Shown: positions 26,063 to 34,994 of the stretch, one piece after another
Layout: every line of letters starts with the position of its first letter
Numbering within the stretch: the stretch's first letter is position 1
Source of the DNA: Ruegeria atlantica
GTDB taxonomy: Bacteria; Pseudomonadota; Alphaproteobacteria; Rhodobacterales; Rhodobacteraceae
Assembly: GCF_001458195.1 (NCBI RefSeq)
Contig: NZ_CYPU01000036.1
Span: 1 to 49,577, forward strand
Direction: 5' to 3'
Length of the DNA: 49,577 nucleotides
The notes under the pieces: model-generated
The model's database searches: none
What the model saw: only the letters and a program-made list of their open reading frames with translations
Told to the model about the DNA's origin: nothing
Translations under genes and position numbers: made by a program

Positions 26063-27027
26063 AGCCGAAAATCGTCTTCCAAATACACGCGAATGATTTC
26101 GTCGAAGCTTGATTCCGCCTTGAACCCCAACTCCAGAGCGCGATCTGTTTGAAAGTCTCGCGGCCAATTCTTGACTATTCGTTCGATTGTCTCGTCGGGT
26201 TCTTGCCTGATTAGGCCAACCGCTTCTTGGCCGGCCACTTTGCGCAGAGCTTCGATTTGTTCGGCGACGGTGCAACTTACGCCAGGCATGTTCAATGCGC
26301 GTCTGTCATTCAAAAGCTGCGTGTCCATTGTTGCTGCGTGGGTCAAAAAAGTCGCAGCGGCGCGGGGGCTGGCGTGCCAGTGGCGAACGGTTTCGGCAAC
26401 TGGCAAGACAGCCTCATCCCCATTCAATGGCTCTCGGATTATACCTGAAAAGAAGGACGAAGCGGCAGCGTTGGCTTTGCCCGGGCGCACACACAAAGTG
26501 GGCAAGCGCAAGGAAATACCGTCGATATATCCTTTCCTGCTGAAATCCGTGATCATCAATTCAGCCGCCGCTTTCTGCGCTCCGTAACTTGTCAAAGGTG
26601 CCGAGAGGAATTCATCGCTTATCTTTTCGGGGAATGGTGACCCGAAAACTGCTATGGACGAGGCAAAAACCAGGCGAGGTGTGTACTCGCTTTCTGAAGC
26701 TTCGTGTTCATCCTTAAGTGCGTTCAGCAGTGCCCACGTTGCCATAAGGTTTACATCCCAACCCAACGCAAAGTCTGTTTCAGCTTGGCCTGAAACGATA
26801 GCTGCAAGATGAAAAATGACGTCTGGCCGCTGCGTAGCAAAAGACTTAGCTATGCCTGTCGCAGTCAAGTTCCCCACAATTTGATTACCTGCCGCACTGT
26901 CGGGCGGGAACGAGAGATCGAACAGTGAGACTTGGGCATCGGCTCCAAAGGTTTCTTGGATCGACACGCGATGGGCCAGTTTCTGGCCCAGCATTCCTCC
27001 GCCGCCTATAATCAGGATCCGCGTCAC
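26059..27027 (-). CDS. NAD-dependent epimerase/dehydratase family, DenD-like (D-erythronate dehydrogenase)
   Basis: This 322-residue extended SDR has the Rossmann loop IIGGGGMLGQKLA, a catalytic YGAQK, and an upstream active-site serine in FASSIAVFG. The later LRLPTLCVRPGKANAAASSFFSG segment is characteristic of the DenD group, described as D-erythronate dehydrogenase in four-carbon acid-sugar breakdown. Kinase and aldolase partners (OtnK, OtnC) are not in the window, so the pathway here is incomplete or different. It overlaps the following beta-hydroxyacid dehydrogenase gene by four bases and is co-transcribed with it. A uronate-dehydrogenase-like or epimerase activity is possible. Confidence 0.78.
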   Translation of the reverse strand: MTRILIIGGGGMLGQKLAHRVSIQETFGADAQVSLFDLSFPPDSAAGNQIVGNLTATGIAKSFATQRPDVIFHLAAIVSGQAETDFALGWDVNLMATWALLNALKDEHEASESEYTPRLVFASSIAVFGSPFPEKISDEFLSAPLTSYGAQKAAAELMITDFSRKGYIDGISLRLPTLCVRPGKANAAASSFFSGIIREPLNGDEAVLPVAETVRHWHASPRAAATFLTHAATMDTQLLNDRRALNMPGVSCTVAEQIEALRKVAGQEAVGLIRQEPDETIERIVKNWPRDFQTDRALELGFKAESSFDEIIRVYLEDDFRL

Positions 27028-27911
27028 AGCATTCCGTTCCGTTTTTTGAGTTCTAGATACAAAGCCGAATGATCCAGTTCGGCCCCATCCATTTCGTCTA
27101 TCAGGTATTCGAAACGGTCGCGCACAGATCGGGTGCTAGGTAGCTCAACGCCAAGGCTTCCCGCTTCCTCTAGCGTATTGTCCAAATCCTTTAGTTGAAA
27201 CTTAGACAAACCCCCGGGTGTAAAATTTCCATCAGACATGCGTTCGCCATGTTGTTGCAAGATAATACTATCCGCAAAGCCCCCCTTTAGTGCGGCCCTC
27301 AACGCGGTGGGGTCCGCACCGCCTTGCTGAGCCAGTAGAGTCGCCTCGGCGACTGCCGATATTGTTACAGCGACAATTGTTTGATTGGCCAATTTGCACA
27401 ATTGACCAGAACCACTTGGGCCAACATGCACAGGCCGGCCCATTGCTGTCAGAACCGGTCGCACGCGCTCCATAACGTCCTGACCGCCACCGACCATGAT
27501 CGCAAGGGTGCCAGCTTCGGCACCTTTGGTGCCACCGGATACCGGGGCGTCCAGATGCAGCACCCCCATCGAGGAAAGCTGCGCGGATTGCTCTCTTGCG
27601 TGTTCGGGTTTGGCGCTCGACATATCAATCCAGATCATCCCCGGTTTGAGTTGCTCGCGGAAAGCCTCGTCAGCAAGTAGCGCGCCGGTCGCGTATCCAT
27701 CCGAGAGCATGGTTATTATTACGTCTGCACCCGAAACCGCCAGCGGGGCAGTTTCCACCAATGTCGCGCCTTCTGCTGCCAACGGGTTTGCCTTTTTCAA
27801 GCTGCGGTTCCATACAGTGAGCGGAAACTCGGCGCGCAAAATATTCCGCGCCATAGGAGCTCCCATCAGGCCGGTTCCCAACAGAGCCACTTTGAACTGC
27901 TTGCTCATCAT
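27024..27911 (-). CDS. NAD(P)-dependent beta-hydroxyacid dehydrogenase (LtnD/GarR family)
   Basis: This 295-residue enzyme has the Rossmann loop LLGTGLMGAPMA, a standard DAPVSGG substrate motif, and the catalytic lysine segment GQLCKLANQ. It is a third member of the family in the window, after those at 6204 and 15955, and is not a close copy of either. Two ATGs are adjacent at the start, with GGAAGG upstream. Coupling with the DenD-like gene suggests oxidation of a tetronate or a related short acid. Directly upstream lies an open frame that may be a gene remnant. Confidence 0.83.
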   Translation of the reverse strand: MMSKQFKVALLGTGLMGAPMARNILRAEFPLTVWNRSLKKANPLAAEGATLVETAPLAVSGADVIITMLSDGYATGALLADEAFREQLKPGMIWIDMSSAKPEHAREQSAQLSSMGVLHLDAPVSGGTKGAEAGTLAIMVGGGQDVMERVRPVLTAMGRPVHVGPSGSGQLCKLANQTIVAVTISAVAEATLLAQQGGADPTALRAALKGGFADSIILQQHGERMSDGNFTPGGLSKFQLKDLDNTLEEAGSLGVELPSTRSVRDRFEYLIDEMDGAELDHSALYLELKKRNGML

Positions 27912-28092
27912 CTACTGTCCTTCCGAAGGTGCGCCACGCATGGTTATGGCCAAACCAAAATCTCTGTCATACGCTAACGGCTCTGTGCCCACATGCCAGA
28001 AGTCGTTGCAAATCCGCCAAGGTTTCTTTGCTTCTCGGTTGATCTGTGGGACGACGTAACACTTGTCCAGTCGCCACTTTTGAGGTCGGAAT
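27912..28092 (-). pseudogene. Possible 3' remnant of an unidentified gene
   Basis: The gap between the divergent genes at 27911 and 28093 carries an open minus-strand frame whose TAG stop directly abuts the ATG of the beta-hydroxyacid dehydrogenase. It reads protein-like (NDFWHVGTEPLAYDRDFG, ending in RGAPSEGQ) but has no start or ribosome site before it meets the opposing SDR gene. I do not recognise the family. It may be the tail of a gene whose 5' part was lost, or chance coding in a promoter region. Confidence 0.3.
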
Positions 28093-28875
28093 ATGTATAT
28101 GTCAGAAAGACTTAAGGGAAAAAGCGTCCTGGTCACAGCCGCCGCACAGGGGATCGGACTTGCAAGCGCAATTGCAATGGCAAGAGAGGGTGCAAAAGTC
28201 TATGCGACGGATATTAGCCCCAAAAAACTAAATTTGATTCGCGGTCAGAATCTCGAAAATCTCGAAAATCTCGAAAATCTCGAAATTTTCGAGATGGATG
28301 TGACGAATAATGACAGCATTCATCATGGGGTCGCGCGAGCGAAGCCGGACGTTTTGTTCAACTGCGCAGGGTTCGTGCATCACGGAACTATTCTGGATGC
28401 AACCGATGAAGAGTGGGATTTCGCCATGGACCTTAATGTGCGCTCAATGGTGCGCACGACAAAGGCTGTATTGCCGGGAATGCTAGAGCGCGGAGGAGGC
28501 TCGATAATCAATATGTCTTCCGCACTGGGTTCCATAATCGGTGCGCCAAATCGTTTTGTATATGGAACGACAAAAGCCGCTGTTGTTGGGCTGACGAAAT
28601 CGGTAGCCGTGGACTTCGTAACAAAAGGAATCCGGTGCAATTGCATTTGTCCGGGAACAGTCGACAGTCCCAGTTGGCGTGACCGCGTAGATGCGTTGGG
28701 CGAGCAACTGGGCAGCAGAGAAGAGGCCCTTGCACAATTTGTGGCGCGACAGCCTATGGGGCGTGTAGCGAAAGCAGAAGAGATTGCTGCATTGGTCGTC
28801 TATCTGGCGAGCGATGAAAGTGCATTCACCACTGGACACACGCACATAATTGACGGGGGTTGGTCAGGCCAATGA
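28093..28875 (+). CDS. SDR, 2-keto-3-deoxy-sugar-acid 4-dehydrogenase / BDH2-like
   Basis: This 260-residue short-chain dehydrogenase has VTAAAQGIG (cofactor loop), NCAGFVHHG, an active-site serine in [13 protein letters not shown] (Tyr-x-x-x-Lys) and [13 protein letters not shown]. The [17 protein letters not shown] and CPGTVD blocks mark the group of animal BDH2 and bacterial L-2-keto-3-deoxyfuconate or -rhamnonate 4-dehydrogenases. Next to an IlvD/Edd dehydratase and an FAH hydrolase this fits oxidation of a 2-keto-3-deoxy acid to the 2,4-diketo acid. An in-frame tandem repeat (NLE units, residues near 53-64) lengthens the segment before the third strand. The gene overlaps the dehydratase start by four bases. 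Confidence 0.82.
   Translation: MYMSERLKGKSVLVTAAAQGIGLASAIAMAREGAKVYATDISPKKLNLIRGQNLENLENLENLEIFEMDVTNNDSIHHGVARAKPDVLFNCAGFVHHGTILDATDEEWDFAMDLNVRSMVRTTKAVLPGMLERGGGSIINMSSALGSIIGAPNRFVYGTTKAAVVGLTKSVAVDFVTKGIRCNCICPGTVDSPSWRDRVDALGEQLGSREEALAQFVARQPMGRVAKAEEIAALVVYLASDESAFTTGHTHIIDGGWSGQ
28249..28284 (+). repeat. Four tandem copies of a 9-base unit inside the SDR gene
   Basis: The unit AATCTCGAA is repeated four times without change, at 28249, 28258, 28267 and 28276, and codes for repeated Asn-Leu-Glu. It runs into ATTTTCGAG, and the last unit with that tail forms the palindrome CTCGAAATTTTCGAG. The length is a multiple of three, so gain or loss of a unit would keep the frame. Confidence 0.95.
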
Positions 28876-30668
28876 CAAAAGTATCAAAAAAAGATCTGCG
28901 ATCTCGCAAGTGGTTCATGAATTCTGAGAACCTTGAGATGACGGCATTGTATCTGGAAAGATACCTGAATTACGGATTGACCCGTGAGGAACTGCAATCA
29001 GGCAAACCGATCATTGGCATTGCTCAGACCGGCAGTGATTTGAGCCCCTGTAATCGGCATCATATCGAATTGTCAAAACGTGTTCGCGATGGAATCATCG
29101 CCGCCGGGGGAACGTGCATCGAAATACCGGTCCACCCGATACAAGAGACAGGTAAACGGCCAACGGCGTCACTCGACCGCAACCTGGCTTATCTGTCCTT
29201 GGTTGAGAGTCTATTCGGGTATCCGATTGATGGCGTTGTTCTGAACATTGGTTGCGACAAGACCACGCCCGCGCTTCTTATGGCCGCTGCGACCGTCAAC
29301 ATCTCGGCGATTGCCCTGTCGGTCGGTCCCATGCTCAACGGCTGGTGGAAAGGTGAGCGCGCCGGATCGGGAACGGTTATTTGGAAAGCGCGCGAAGACC
29401 TTGCGGCTGACGAAATAGACACCGATGAGTTCATGGAGATCGCAGCCGCCGCAGCACCTTCGGTGGGTTATTGCAATACGATGGGAACAGCAACGACCAT
29501 GAATTCGCTTGCTGAGGCCTTGGGTATGCAATTGCCCGGATCAGCAGCCATTCCAGCCCCGTATAGAGAGCGCGGTCAAATCAGTTATGAAACGGGTAAA
29601 CGCATTGTGGACATGGTCTGGGAGGATCTACGCCCGAGCGATGTGATGACACGTCAGGCTTTTGAGAATGCGATTGTTATCAACTCTGCGATTGGCGGAT
29701 CGACGAACGCGCCGATCCACCTGAATGCAATCGCCCGGCATCTTGGTGTTCCGTTGACCAACGATGACTGGCAGAAACTTGGCCACGACGTTCCACTGTT
29801 GGTTAACATGCAGCCTGCGGGTGAGTATCTGGGCGAAGATTACCAACAGGCCGGAGGTGTACCCGCCGTTGTCGGAGAGCTTCTTGACGCTGGATTGCTG
29901 CCGCATCCCGATGCGATAACGGTGAACGGCAAGACGATGGGCAATAATTGCTCGGCGCGCCGGTCTCAGAATAGCAAAGTAATCAAGACTGTTGATAGCC
30001 CGGTTAAGCAACAGGCGGGGTTCATCAATCTCTCGGGTAACCTGTTCGAGAGTGCGATTATGAAGACATCTGTGATCTCACAGTCATTTCGACAGACCTA
30101 CCTGTCGAACCCGGATGATCCTAATGCATTTGAGGGCAGGGCGGTTGTGTTTGATGGGCCTGAGGATTTTCACCATCGGATCGATGATCCCGAAGAATAC
30201 ATCGACGCAAACTGTATTCTGATTATGCGCGGAGCAGGACCAAAAGGTTACCCAGGTGCCGCAGAGGTCGTGAACATGCGTCCGCCCGCATATTTGTTGA
30301 AACAAGGCATCGAAGCCCTTCCTTGCATCGGTGATGGACGGCAATCCGGAACATCAGGAAGCCCGTCTATCCTGAATGCTTCACCCGAAGCTGCAGAGGG
30401 TGGTGGGTTGGCCTTAGTGCGAAATGGTGACCGCCTGCGCATCGATCTTGGCAAAGGCACAGCAGATATGCTGGTTTCGCTCGAAGAACTGCATGAACGC
30501 GCCCGCGATCTGGAGGCAAAGGGTGGGTATTCAATGCCGCCCAACCAATCCCCGTGGCAGGAAATTTTCCGCGAAAAAGTAGATCGGTTGGATCGCGGTA
30601 TGACGCTCAAGGGGGCAGAAAACTACCACGATATCGCGCGAGGATTCATGCCACGCGACAATCACTAA
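28872..30668 (+). CDS. IlvD/Edd-family sugar-acid dehydratase
   Basis: This 598-residue enzyme is of the dihydroxy-acid/phosphogluconate dehydratase family, in the size class of L-arabinonate and D-xylonate dehydratases. The three iron-sulfur cysteines are visible at C60 (SPCN), C128 (IGCDKTTP) and C201 ([10 protein letters not shown]), with K129 beside the second. The C-terminal barrel shows [11 protein letters not shown] and [16 protein letters not shown]. The ATG at 28872 overlaps the SDR stop (ATGA). It should turn an aldonate into a 2-keto-3-deoxy acid for the SDR. Arabinonate, xylonate, fuconate and rhamnonate are all possible; amino-acid biosynthesis is unlikely given the company. Confidence 0.9.
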   Translation: MTKVSKKDLRSRKWFMNSENLEMTALYLERYLNYGLTREELQSGKPIIGIAQTGSDLSPCNRHHIELSKRVRDGIIAAGGTCIEIPVHPIQETGKRPTASLDRNLAYLSLVESLFGYPIDGVVLNIGCDKTTPALLMAAATVNISAIALSVGPMLNGWWKGERAGSGTVIWKAREDLAADEIDTDEFMEIAAAAAPSVGYCNTMGTATTMNSLAEALGMQLPGSAAIPAPYRERGQISYETGKRIVDMVWEDLRPSDVMTRQAFENAIVINSAIGGSTNAPIHLNAIARHLGVPLTNDDWQKLGHDVPLLVNMQPAGEYLGEDYQQAGGVPAVVGELLDAGLLPHPDAITVNGKTMGNNCSARRSQNSKVIKTVDSPVKQQAGFINLSGNLFESAIMKTSVISQSFRQTYLSNPDDPNAFEGRAVVFDGPEDFHHRIDDPEEYIDANCILIMRGAGPKGYPGAAEVVNMRPPAYLLKQGIEALPCIGDGRQSGTSGSPSILNASPEAAEGGGLALVRNGDRLRIDLGKGTADMLVSLEELHERARDLEAKGGYSMPPNQSPWQEIFREKVDRLDRGMTLKGAENYHDIARGFMPRDNH

Positions 30669-30679
30669 AAGGAACAGAA

Positions 30680-31528
30680 ATGAAACTTGTTCGTTACGGA
30701 GTAGAGGGCTCGGAAAAGCCTGCGTTGGTCGACGCTGAGGGCCAATTGCGGGATCTGTCCGCTCATATCATTGATATTACGGGTGATATGTTGGATGACG
30801 GAACGCTTGATAACCTGCGCTCATTGGATCCGAACAACCTGCCAATTGTAGAGGGTGACCCTCGTATCGCACCGTGTGTCGGTGACATCGGTAAATTTCT
30901 TTGCATCGGTTTGAACTACTCGGACCATGCAGCAGAAACCGGCGCAGATATTCCCGAGCATCCGATACTTTTTTTCAAGGCTAACTCAGCGGTCATTGGG
31001 GCATATGACGAAGTTGTCATGCCGCGGGGATCTACACACACCGACTGGGAATGCGAACTGGGCGTCGTCATAGGCAAAACAGTCAAATACGTTTCCAAGG
31101 CCGACGCGCTCGAATACGTTGCCGGCTATTGCATCGTAAACGACGTGTCGGAAAGGCATTTTCAAACTCAACTGACCGGTCAATGGACCAAAGGCAAGTC
31201 TTGCGACACATTTGGCCCTACTGGCCCTTGGCTAGTGACCCGGGATGAGGTGCCGGATCCTCAAAGTCTTGGTATGTCACTGGATGTAAACGGTCAGCGC
31301 ATGCAAACCGGGAATACTGCTACGATGATCTTTTCCGTTGCCGAGATCATTGAACATCTAAGCCAACTTTTCACACTGCATCCCGGCGACGTCATTTCAA
31401 CTGGAACACCGCCCGGTGTTGGAATGGGGATCAAACCGGACCCAGTTTACCTGAAAAAAGGCGACGTCATGGAGCTTCGTATCGATGGGCTTGGCGTTCA
31501 GCGGCAAGAGGTCGGCCAAGATGACTGA
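30680..31528 (+). CDS. Fumarylacetoacetate hydrolase family, likely 2,4-diketo-3-deoxy-acid hydrolase
   Basis: This 282-residue protein has the FAH fold signature: GLNYSDHAAETG, HPILFFK, metal ligands E124 and E126 (DWECELG) and D155 (VNDVSERHFQ), then KSCDTFGPTGPW and DVISTGTPPGVG. These carbon-carbon hydrolases cleave diketo acids to pyruvate and a carboxylate; in the non-phosphorylating rhamnose and fucose routes they release lactate, and in the pentose route glycolate. The ATG at 30680 has AAGGAA upstream; the frame extends further but into the dehydratase gene. It starts 11 bases after the dehydratase and overlaps the next gene by eight. Confidence 0.88.
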   Translation: MKLVRYGVEGSEKPALVDAEGQLRDLSAHIIDITGDMLDDGTLDNLRSLDPNNLPIVEGDPRIAPCVGDIGKFLCIGLNYSDHAAETGADIPEHPILFFKANSAVIGAYDEVVMPRGSTHTDWECELGVVIGKTVKYVSKADALEYVAGYCIVNDVSERHFQTQLTGQWTKGKSCDTFGPTGPWLVTRDEVPDPQSLGMSLDVNGQRMQTGNTATMIFSVAEIIEHLSQLFTLHPGDVISTGTPPGVGMGIKPDPVYLKKGDVMELRIDGLGVQRQEVGQDD

Positions 31529-32444
31529 CTTATTGCAAATCGGAGGGATCACTGAACGGATGCGAGAACGCCTGGCCACAGTGTTCAATATTCATCAATT
31601 GGACGATTTCAGCGCGGATAGTGTAACACATATCGTTACAAATGGGCATGATGGCGTTCCGCATGACCTGATGACATCACTCAGCAGTTTGAAGATGATC
31701 AGCGTCTATGGAGTCGGTTACGACGCCGTCGACGCAAATGCCGCGGCTGAGCGCGGGATTGTCGTGACGCACACACCGAATGTTTTGAACAAAGAAGTCG
31801 CAACCACCGCCGTTTTGCTGTTGCTGTCATGTTATCGAGAGCTCGTACGTGACGACGATTACGTTCGGTCCGGACGGTGGGAAGTTGAAGGTAATGCCCC
31901 TTTGACACGATCAGCGGACAATCAAAGAATAGGCATTCTTGGTCTTGGTCGCATTGGTCAGGCGATCGTTGATAAGTTGGAGCCGTGGGCCCCCGAAATC
32001 TCTTATAATACCCGCAATCAAAAGGATGTCCCGTACCGATATTTCGACAGTTTGGTTGAAATGGCAGAACATGTGGATGTCCTCATATGCATCACGCCCG
32101 GCGGCCCGTCGACCAATAGGCTGGTCAACGCTGAGGTGTTGCGCGCGTTGGGGGCAGGGGGCACTCTTATAAACGTTAGTCGAGGTTCGGTTGTCGACGA
32201 AACTGCCCTAATCAATGCATTGCAAAACGGTGAGCTCGGGTGGGCAGGGCTTGATGTTTTTGAAGACGAACCGCGCGTTCCAAAAGCATTGCGCGAGTTG
32301 TCCAATGTCGTTCTTCTCCCTCACGCTGGTAGCGCGACTATTGAGACACGTGCAGCTATGGGTGACCTAACTGTCGACAATCTCCTGCAACACCTTAAGG
32401 ACGGATCGGTGATCACAGCTGTGCCGGAATGCAGAGATCTGTAG
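31521..32444 (+). CDS. D-2-hydroxyacid dehydrogenase (glyoxylate/hydroxypyruvate reductase-like)
   Basis: This 307-residue NAD(P)-dependent enzyme has the nucleotide loop GILGLGRIGQAI and the catalytic trio: arginine in NVSRGSVVDE, glutamate in DVFEDEP, and histidine in LLPHAGSAT. The N-terminal half carries the YGVGYDAVD hinge. The ATG at 31521 overlaps the FAH gene by eight bases. It may reduce or oxidise the small acid released by the FAH hydrolase: glycolate/glyoxylate if a pentonate is degraded, lactate if a deoxyhexonate is. This link is inferred from gene order. Confidence 0.88.
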   Translation: MTDLLQIGGITERMRERLATVFNIHQLDDFSADSVTHIVTNGHDGVPHDLMTSLSSLKMISVYGVGYDAVDANAAAERGIVVTHTPNVLNKEVATTAVLLLLSCYRELVRDDDYVRSGRWEVEGNAPLTRSADNQRIGILGLGRIGQAIVDKLEPWAPEISYNTRNQKDVPYRYFDSLVEMAEHVDVLICITPGGPSTNRLVNAEVLRALGAGGTLINVSRGSVVDETALINALQNGELGWAGLDVFEDEPRVPKALRELSNVVLLPHAGSATIETRAAMGDLTVDNLLQHLKDGSVITAVPECRDL

Positions 32445-32460
32445 AAGGCCAATCTGAATA

Positions 32461-33051
32461 GTGTTTGAGTTTGCCGTTGCGGTTTTCTTTCTGCTGATTA
32501 CGCCTGGCCCAGGTGTTTTGACAACTGCGGGTATTGGATCAGCATTTGGTTTTCGAGCTGGGCTCGCTTTTGTGGCCGGTTTGATGCTGGGCGGGTTCAT
32601 CAACATGATGTTTGTTGTCTCTGGAGTCGCTGCAGTAGCTTTGGCTATACCGGTACTTAGAACTTTGCTGCTATTTGCCTCTGTTGGGTATTTGGGATTT
32701 ATTGCCTGGCGTATTGCAAGAGCTGGCTCAAAGGTCGGGTTTTCCCCCGCGGTCTCGCCACTTGGTTTTGCGAACGGGCTGACACTTCAGTTCATTAATC
32801 CCAAGGCTTACGTGGTTGGCACTGCATTGTTTTCAGGGTTTGCCTTTTTGCCCGATGCGCCCGTTTGGGAGGTCGTCATAAAAATCGTAATATTCAATAT
32901 GGTTTGGGTGCCAGTGCACATGATCTGGCTGGGTGCTGGCGCAAAGCTAGGCAGCCTTGATTTAAGTGAGAGATCACATCAAAGGATCAACTTTGCGATG
33001 GCGGCTTCATTGATGGTTGTTGTGGTGACTGCTTTGGCGTCGGCGCTTTAA
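32461..33051 (+). CDS. LysE/RhtB-family exporter
   Basis: This 196-residue inner-membrane protein starts with GTG and has about six hydrophobic segments. The N-terminal AVFFLLITPGPGVLTTAG and the later FINPKAYVVGTALFSGF are typical of the LysE/RhtB export family. It follows the dehydrogenase gene by 16 bases, so it is the last gene of this plus-strand operon. Relatives export amino acids; in this setting it may export a metabolic by-product, but there is no direct sign of the substrate. Confidence 0.87.
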   Translation: MFEFAVAVFFLLITPGPGVLTTAGIGSAFGFRAGLAFVAGLMLGGFINMMFVVSGVAAVALAIPVLRTLLLFASVGYLGFIAWRIARAGSKVGFSPAVSPLGFANGLTLQFINPKAYVVGTALFSGFAFLPDAPVWEVVIKIVIFNMVWVPVHMIWLGAGAKLGSLDLSERSHQRINFAMAASLMVVVVTALASAL

Positions 33052-33098
33052 ACAAAGCCTGCGTCAGTCGTACCTAGCAGACGGTTGAAAGACACAAA

Positions 33099-33866
33099 TC
33101 AAAGTGACGCCGTTATTCCGCCATCAACGTAGAGAGTATGTCCATTGACGAAACTGGATGCAGGGGAGGCAAGGAATATGGCGGCGCCGACAAGTTCTTC
33201 CACATTGCCCCAGCGACCGGCCGGGGTGCGTTTCTCGAGCCATGCACTAAACTCAGGGTCAGCAACCAATGCGGCGTTCAAAGGTGTATCGAAATATCCA
33301 GGCGCAATGGCATTGCAGTTTAGGCCATACTTAGCCCAATCAGTCGCCATTCCCTTTGTAAGGTTGGTCACGGCACCTTTTGTCGCCGTGTAAGGCGCAA
33401 TACCCGGTCTTGCCAATGCGGATTGAACCGACGCAATGTTAATGATCTTGCCTGACTTTCTTTCAATCATGTGCCGTGCCACAGCCTGACCGACATGAAA
33501 GACGGACGCTACATTTGTCTGTAGTAGGTGCTCGAAGGCATCAGCGGGGAAATCCTGTAGCTCCGTCCTGTATTGCATTCCGGCGTTGTTTATCAGGATG
33601 TCTATGGGGCCGACATTGTCTTCAAAGTTGTCCACGGCAGATCGGACACCTTCATGATCGGTTGCATCGAACGAAAGTTCACGTACCGAGGCGCCTGTTT
33701 CGCTCAACTCGGATGCCGCTGCCGCTAGTTTCGCGGTGTCGCGCCCGTTCAAAACGACTTGCGAACCGGCGGCAGCCAAGCCACGGGCCAACGCAAATCC
33801 AATGCCTTGGCTAGAGCCTGTTACTAGTGCGCGTTTTCCCTCTAGGTTGAACATTTCAAGCATCAT
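33099..33866 (-). CDS. idnO: SDR, gluconate 5-dehydrogenase/5-ketogluconate reductase-like
   Basis: This 255-residue short-chain dehydrogenase has TGSSQGIGFALA, NNAGMQYR, a serine in ASVQSALARPGI, YTATK (Tyr-x-x-x-Lys) and NAIAPGYFDTPLN. The start MFNLEGKRALVTGSS and the NNAGMQ-R pattern resemble IdnO-type 5-keto-D-gluconate reductases. The divergent neighbour is an idnD homologue, and this pairing is the L-idonate pathway arrangement (idonate to 5-ketogluconate to gluconate). An AAGGGG lies seven bases before the first of two start codons. No gluconate kinase is seen here. Confidence 0.82.
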   Translation of the reverse strand: MMLEMFNLEGKRALVTGSSQGIGFALARGLAAAGSQVVLNGRDTAKLAAAASELSETGASVRELSFDATDHEGVRSAVDNFEDNVGPIDILINNAGMQYRTELQDFPADAFEHLLQTNVASVFHVGQAVARHMIERKSGKIINIASVQSALARPGIAPYTATKGAVTNLTKGMATDWAKYGLNCNAIAPGYFDTPLNAALVADPEFSAWLEKRTPAGRWGNVEELVGAAIFLASPASSFVNGHTLYVDGGITASL

Positions 33867-33935
33867 GCAAAAACCCCTTGGTTGTCAGCACCGACTATCC
33901 GTATCTTTTGGCAATATGTATAGGGAGTCTGTGCA

Positions 33936-34994
33936 ATGTCTTCGGCCAATGTTGCTGTTGTTATCCATGCCGCAAAAGATCTGAGGTTGGAAAACCGGGA
34001 CGTACACGACGTGGGGCCAGACGAAGTCTTGATTGCCATGCGCGCGGGTGGGATTTGCGGCTCTGACCTGCATTATTATAACCACGGTGGTTTCGGTGCG
34101 ATCAAGTTGCGTCAGCCGATGGTGCTAGGACATGAAGTCGCCGGAGAAATCGTGAAAGTCGGGTCAAGTGTGCAGGGGCTGCACTTAGGCCAACTGGTTG
34201 CAGTTTCTCCATCCCGCCCTTGCCAAGCCTGCATTTATTGTCTGAACGGGCAGCAAAACCACTGTCTTGATATGAAGTTCTATGGCAGCGCGATGCCGTT
34301 CCCGCATATCCAAGGCGCTTTTCAAAGCAAACTCGTGGCGAAAGCCAGTCAATGTGTTCCGGCAGATGGGTTGAGCCCTGCGCAGGCCGCTATGGCCGAA
34401 CCTCTGGCTGTCTGTTTGCACGCGATTAAACAAGCCGGGAACCTCTTAGGCAAAACGGTACTTTTAACGGGATGCGGCCCGATTGGCTGCCTCACGATCT
34501 TGGCGGTACGCCGTTCTGGAGCGGCCAGAGTAGTGGCGACGGATATCTCGGACCAGACCCTCGCTCTGGCGCGTGAATGCGGGGCAGACGATGTCATCAA
34601 CACCTACGCCGATCCGCAAAAACTGGAGCAGTTTGAAAACGACAAGGGCCAGGTTGATGTCCAACTGGAGTGTTCTGGGGCTCAATCGGCTCTGGCTTCT
34701 GGCGTCGCATGCTTGCGACCGGGTGGAACATTGGTTCAGCTTGGTCTGGGTGGAGATATGACTGTGCCAATGCAGGCGTTGACTGCAAAAGAGATAGTGC
34801 TTCGCGGGTCTTTCCGTTTCCATTCCGAGTTCTCAGTCGCGGTCGAGATGATGCGAAGCGGACTAATGAACGTCGACCAGTTGGTGACGCATTCCTTCGA
34901 AGTTGGCGAGGCTGTTACTGCCTTTGAGGTCGCGTCTGATCGAAGCCAATCAATGAAAGTGCAGTTAACGTTTCCGGAAAATGACGATGGATAG
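33936..34994 (+). CDS. idnD: L-idonate 5-dehydrogenase
   Basis: This 352-residue zinc-dependent MDR enzyme should oxidise L-idonate at C5 to 5-ketogluconate. It has the catalytic-zinc motifs GGICGSDLHYY and LGHEVAGE, a structural zinc lobe (CQACIYCLNGQQNHC), and the marks MKFYGSAMPFPH and LRGSFRFHSEF that closely follow IdnD of Escherichia coli. The Rossmann loop reads LTGCGPIGCL. Its 3' end overlaps the PhyH gene start by 14 bases, so the two are coupled. The divergent idnO-like gene completes the oxidation and reduction pair. A related polyol or galactonate dehydrogenase activity remains possible. Confidence 0.9.
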   Translation: MSSANVAVVIHAAKDLRLENRDVHDVGPDEVLIAMRAGGICGSDLHYYNHGGFGAIKLRQPMVLGHEVAGEIVKVGSSVQGLHLGQLVAVSPSRPCQACIYCLNGQQNHCLDMKFYGSAMPFPHIQGAFQSKLVAKASQCVPADGLSPAQAAMAEPLAVCLHAIKQAGNLLGKTVLLTGCGPIGCLTILAVRRSGAARVVATDISDQTLALARECGADDVINTYADPQKLEQFENDKGQVDVQLECSGAQSALASGVACLRPGGTLVQLGLGGDMTVPMQALTAKEIVLRGSFRFHSEFSVAVEMMRSGLMNVDQLVTHSFEVGEAVTAFEVASDRSQSMKVQLTFPENDDG

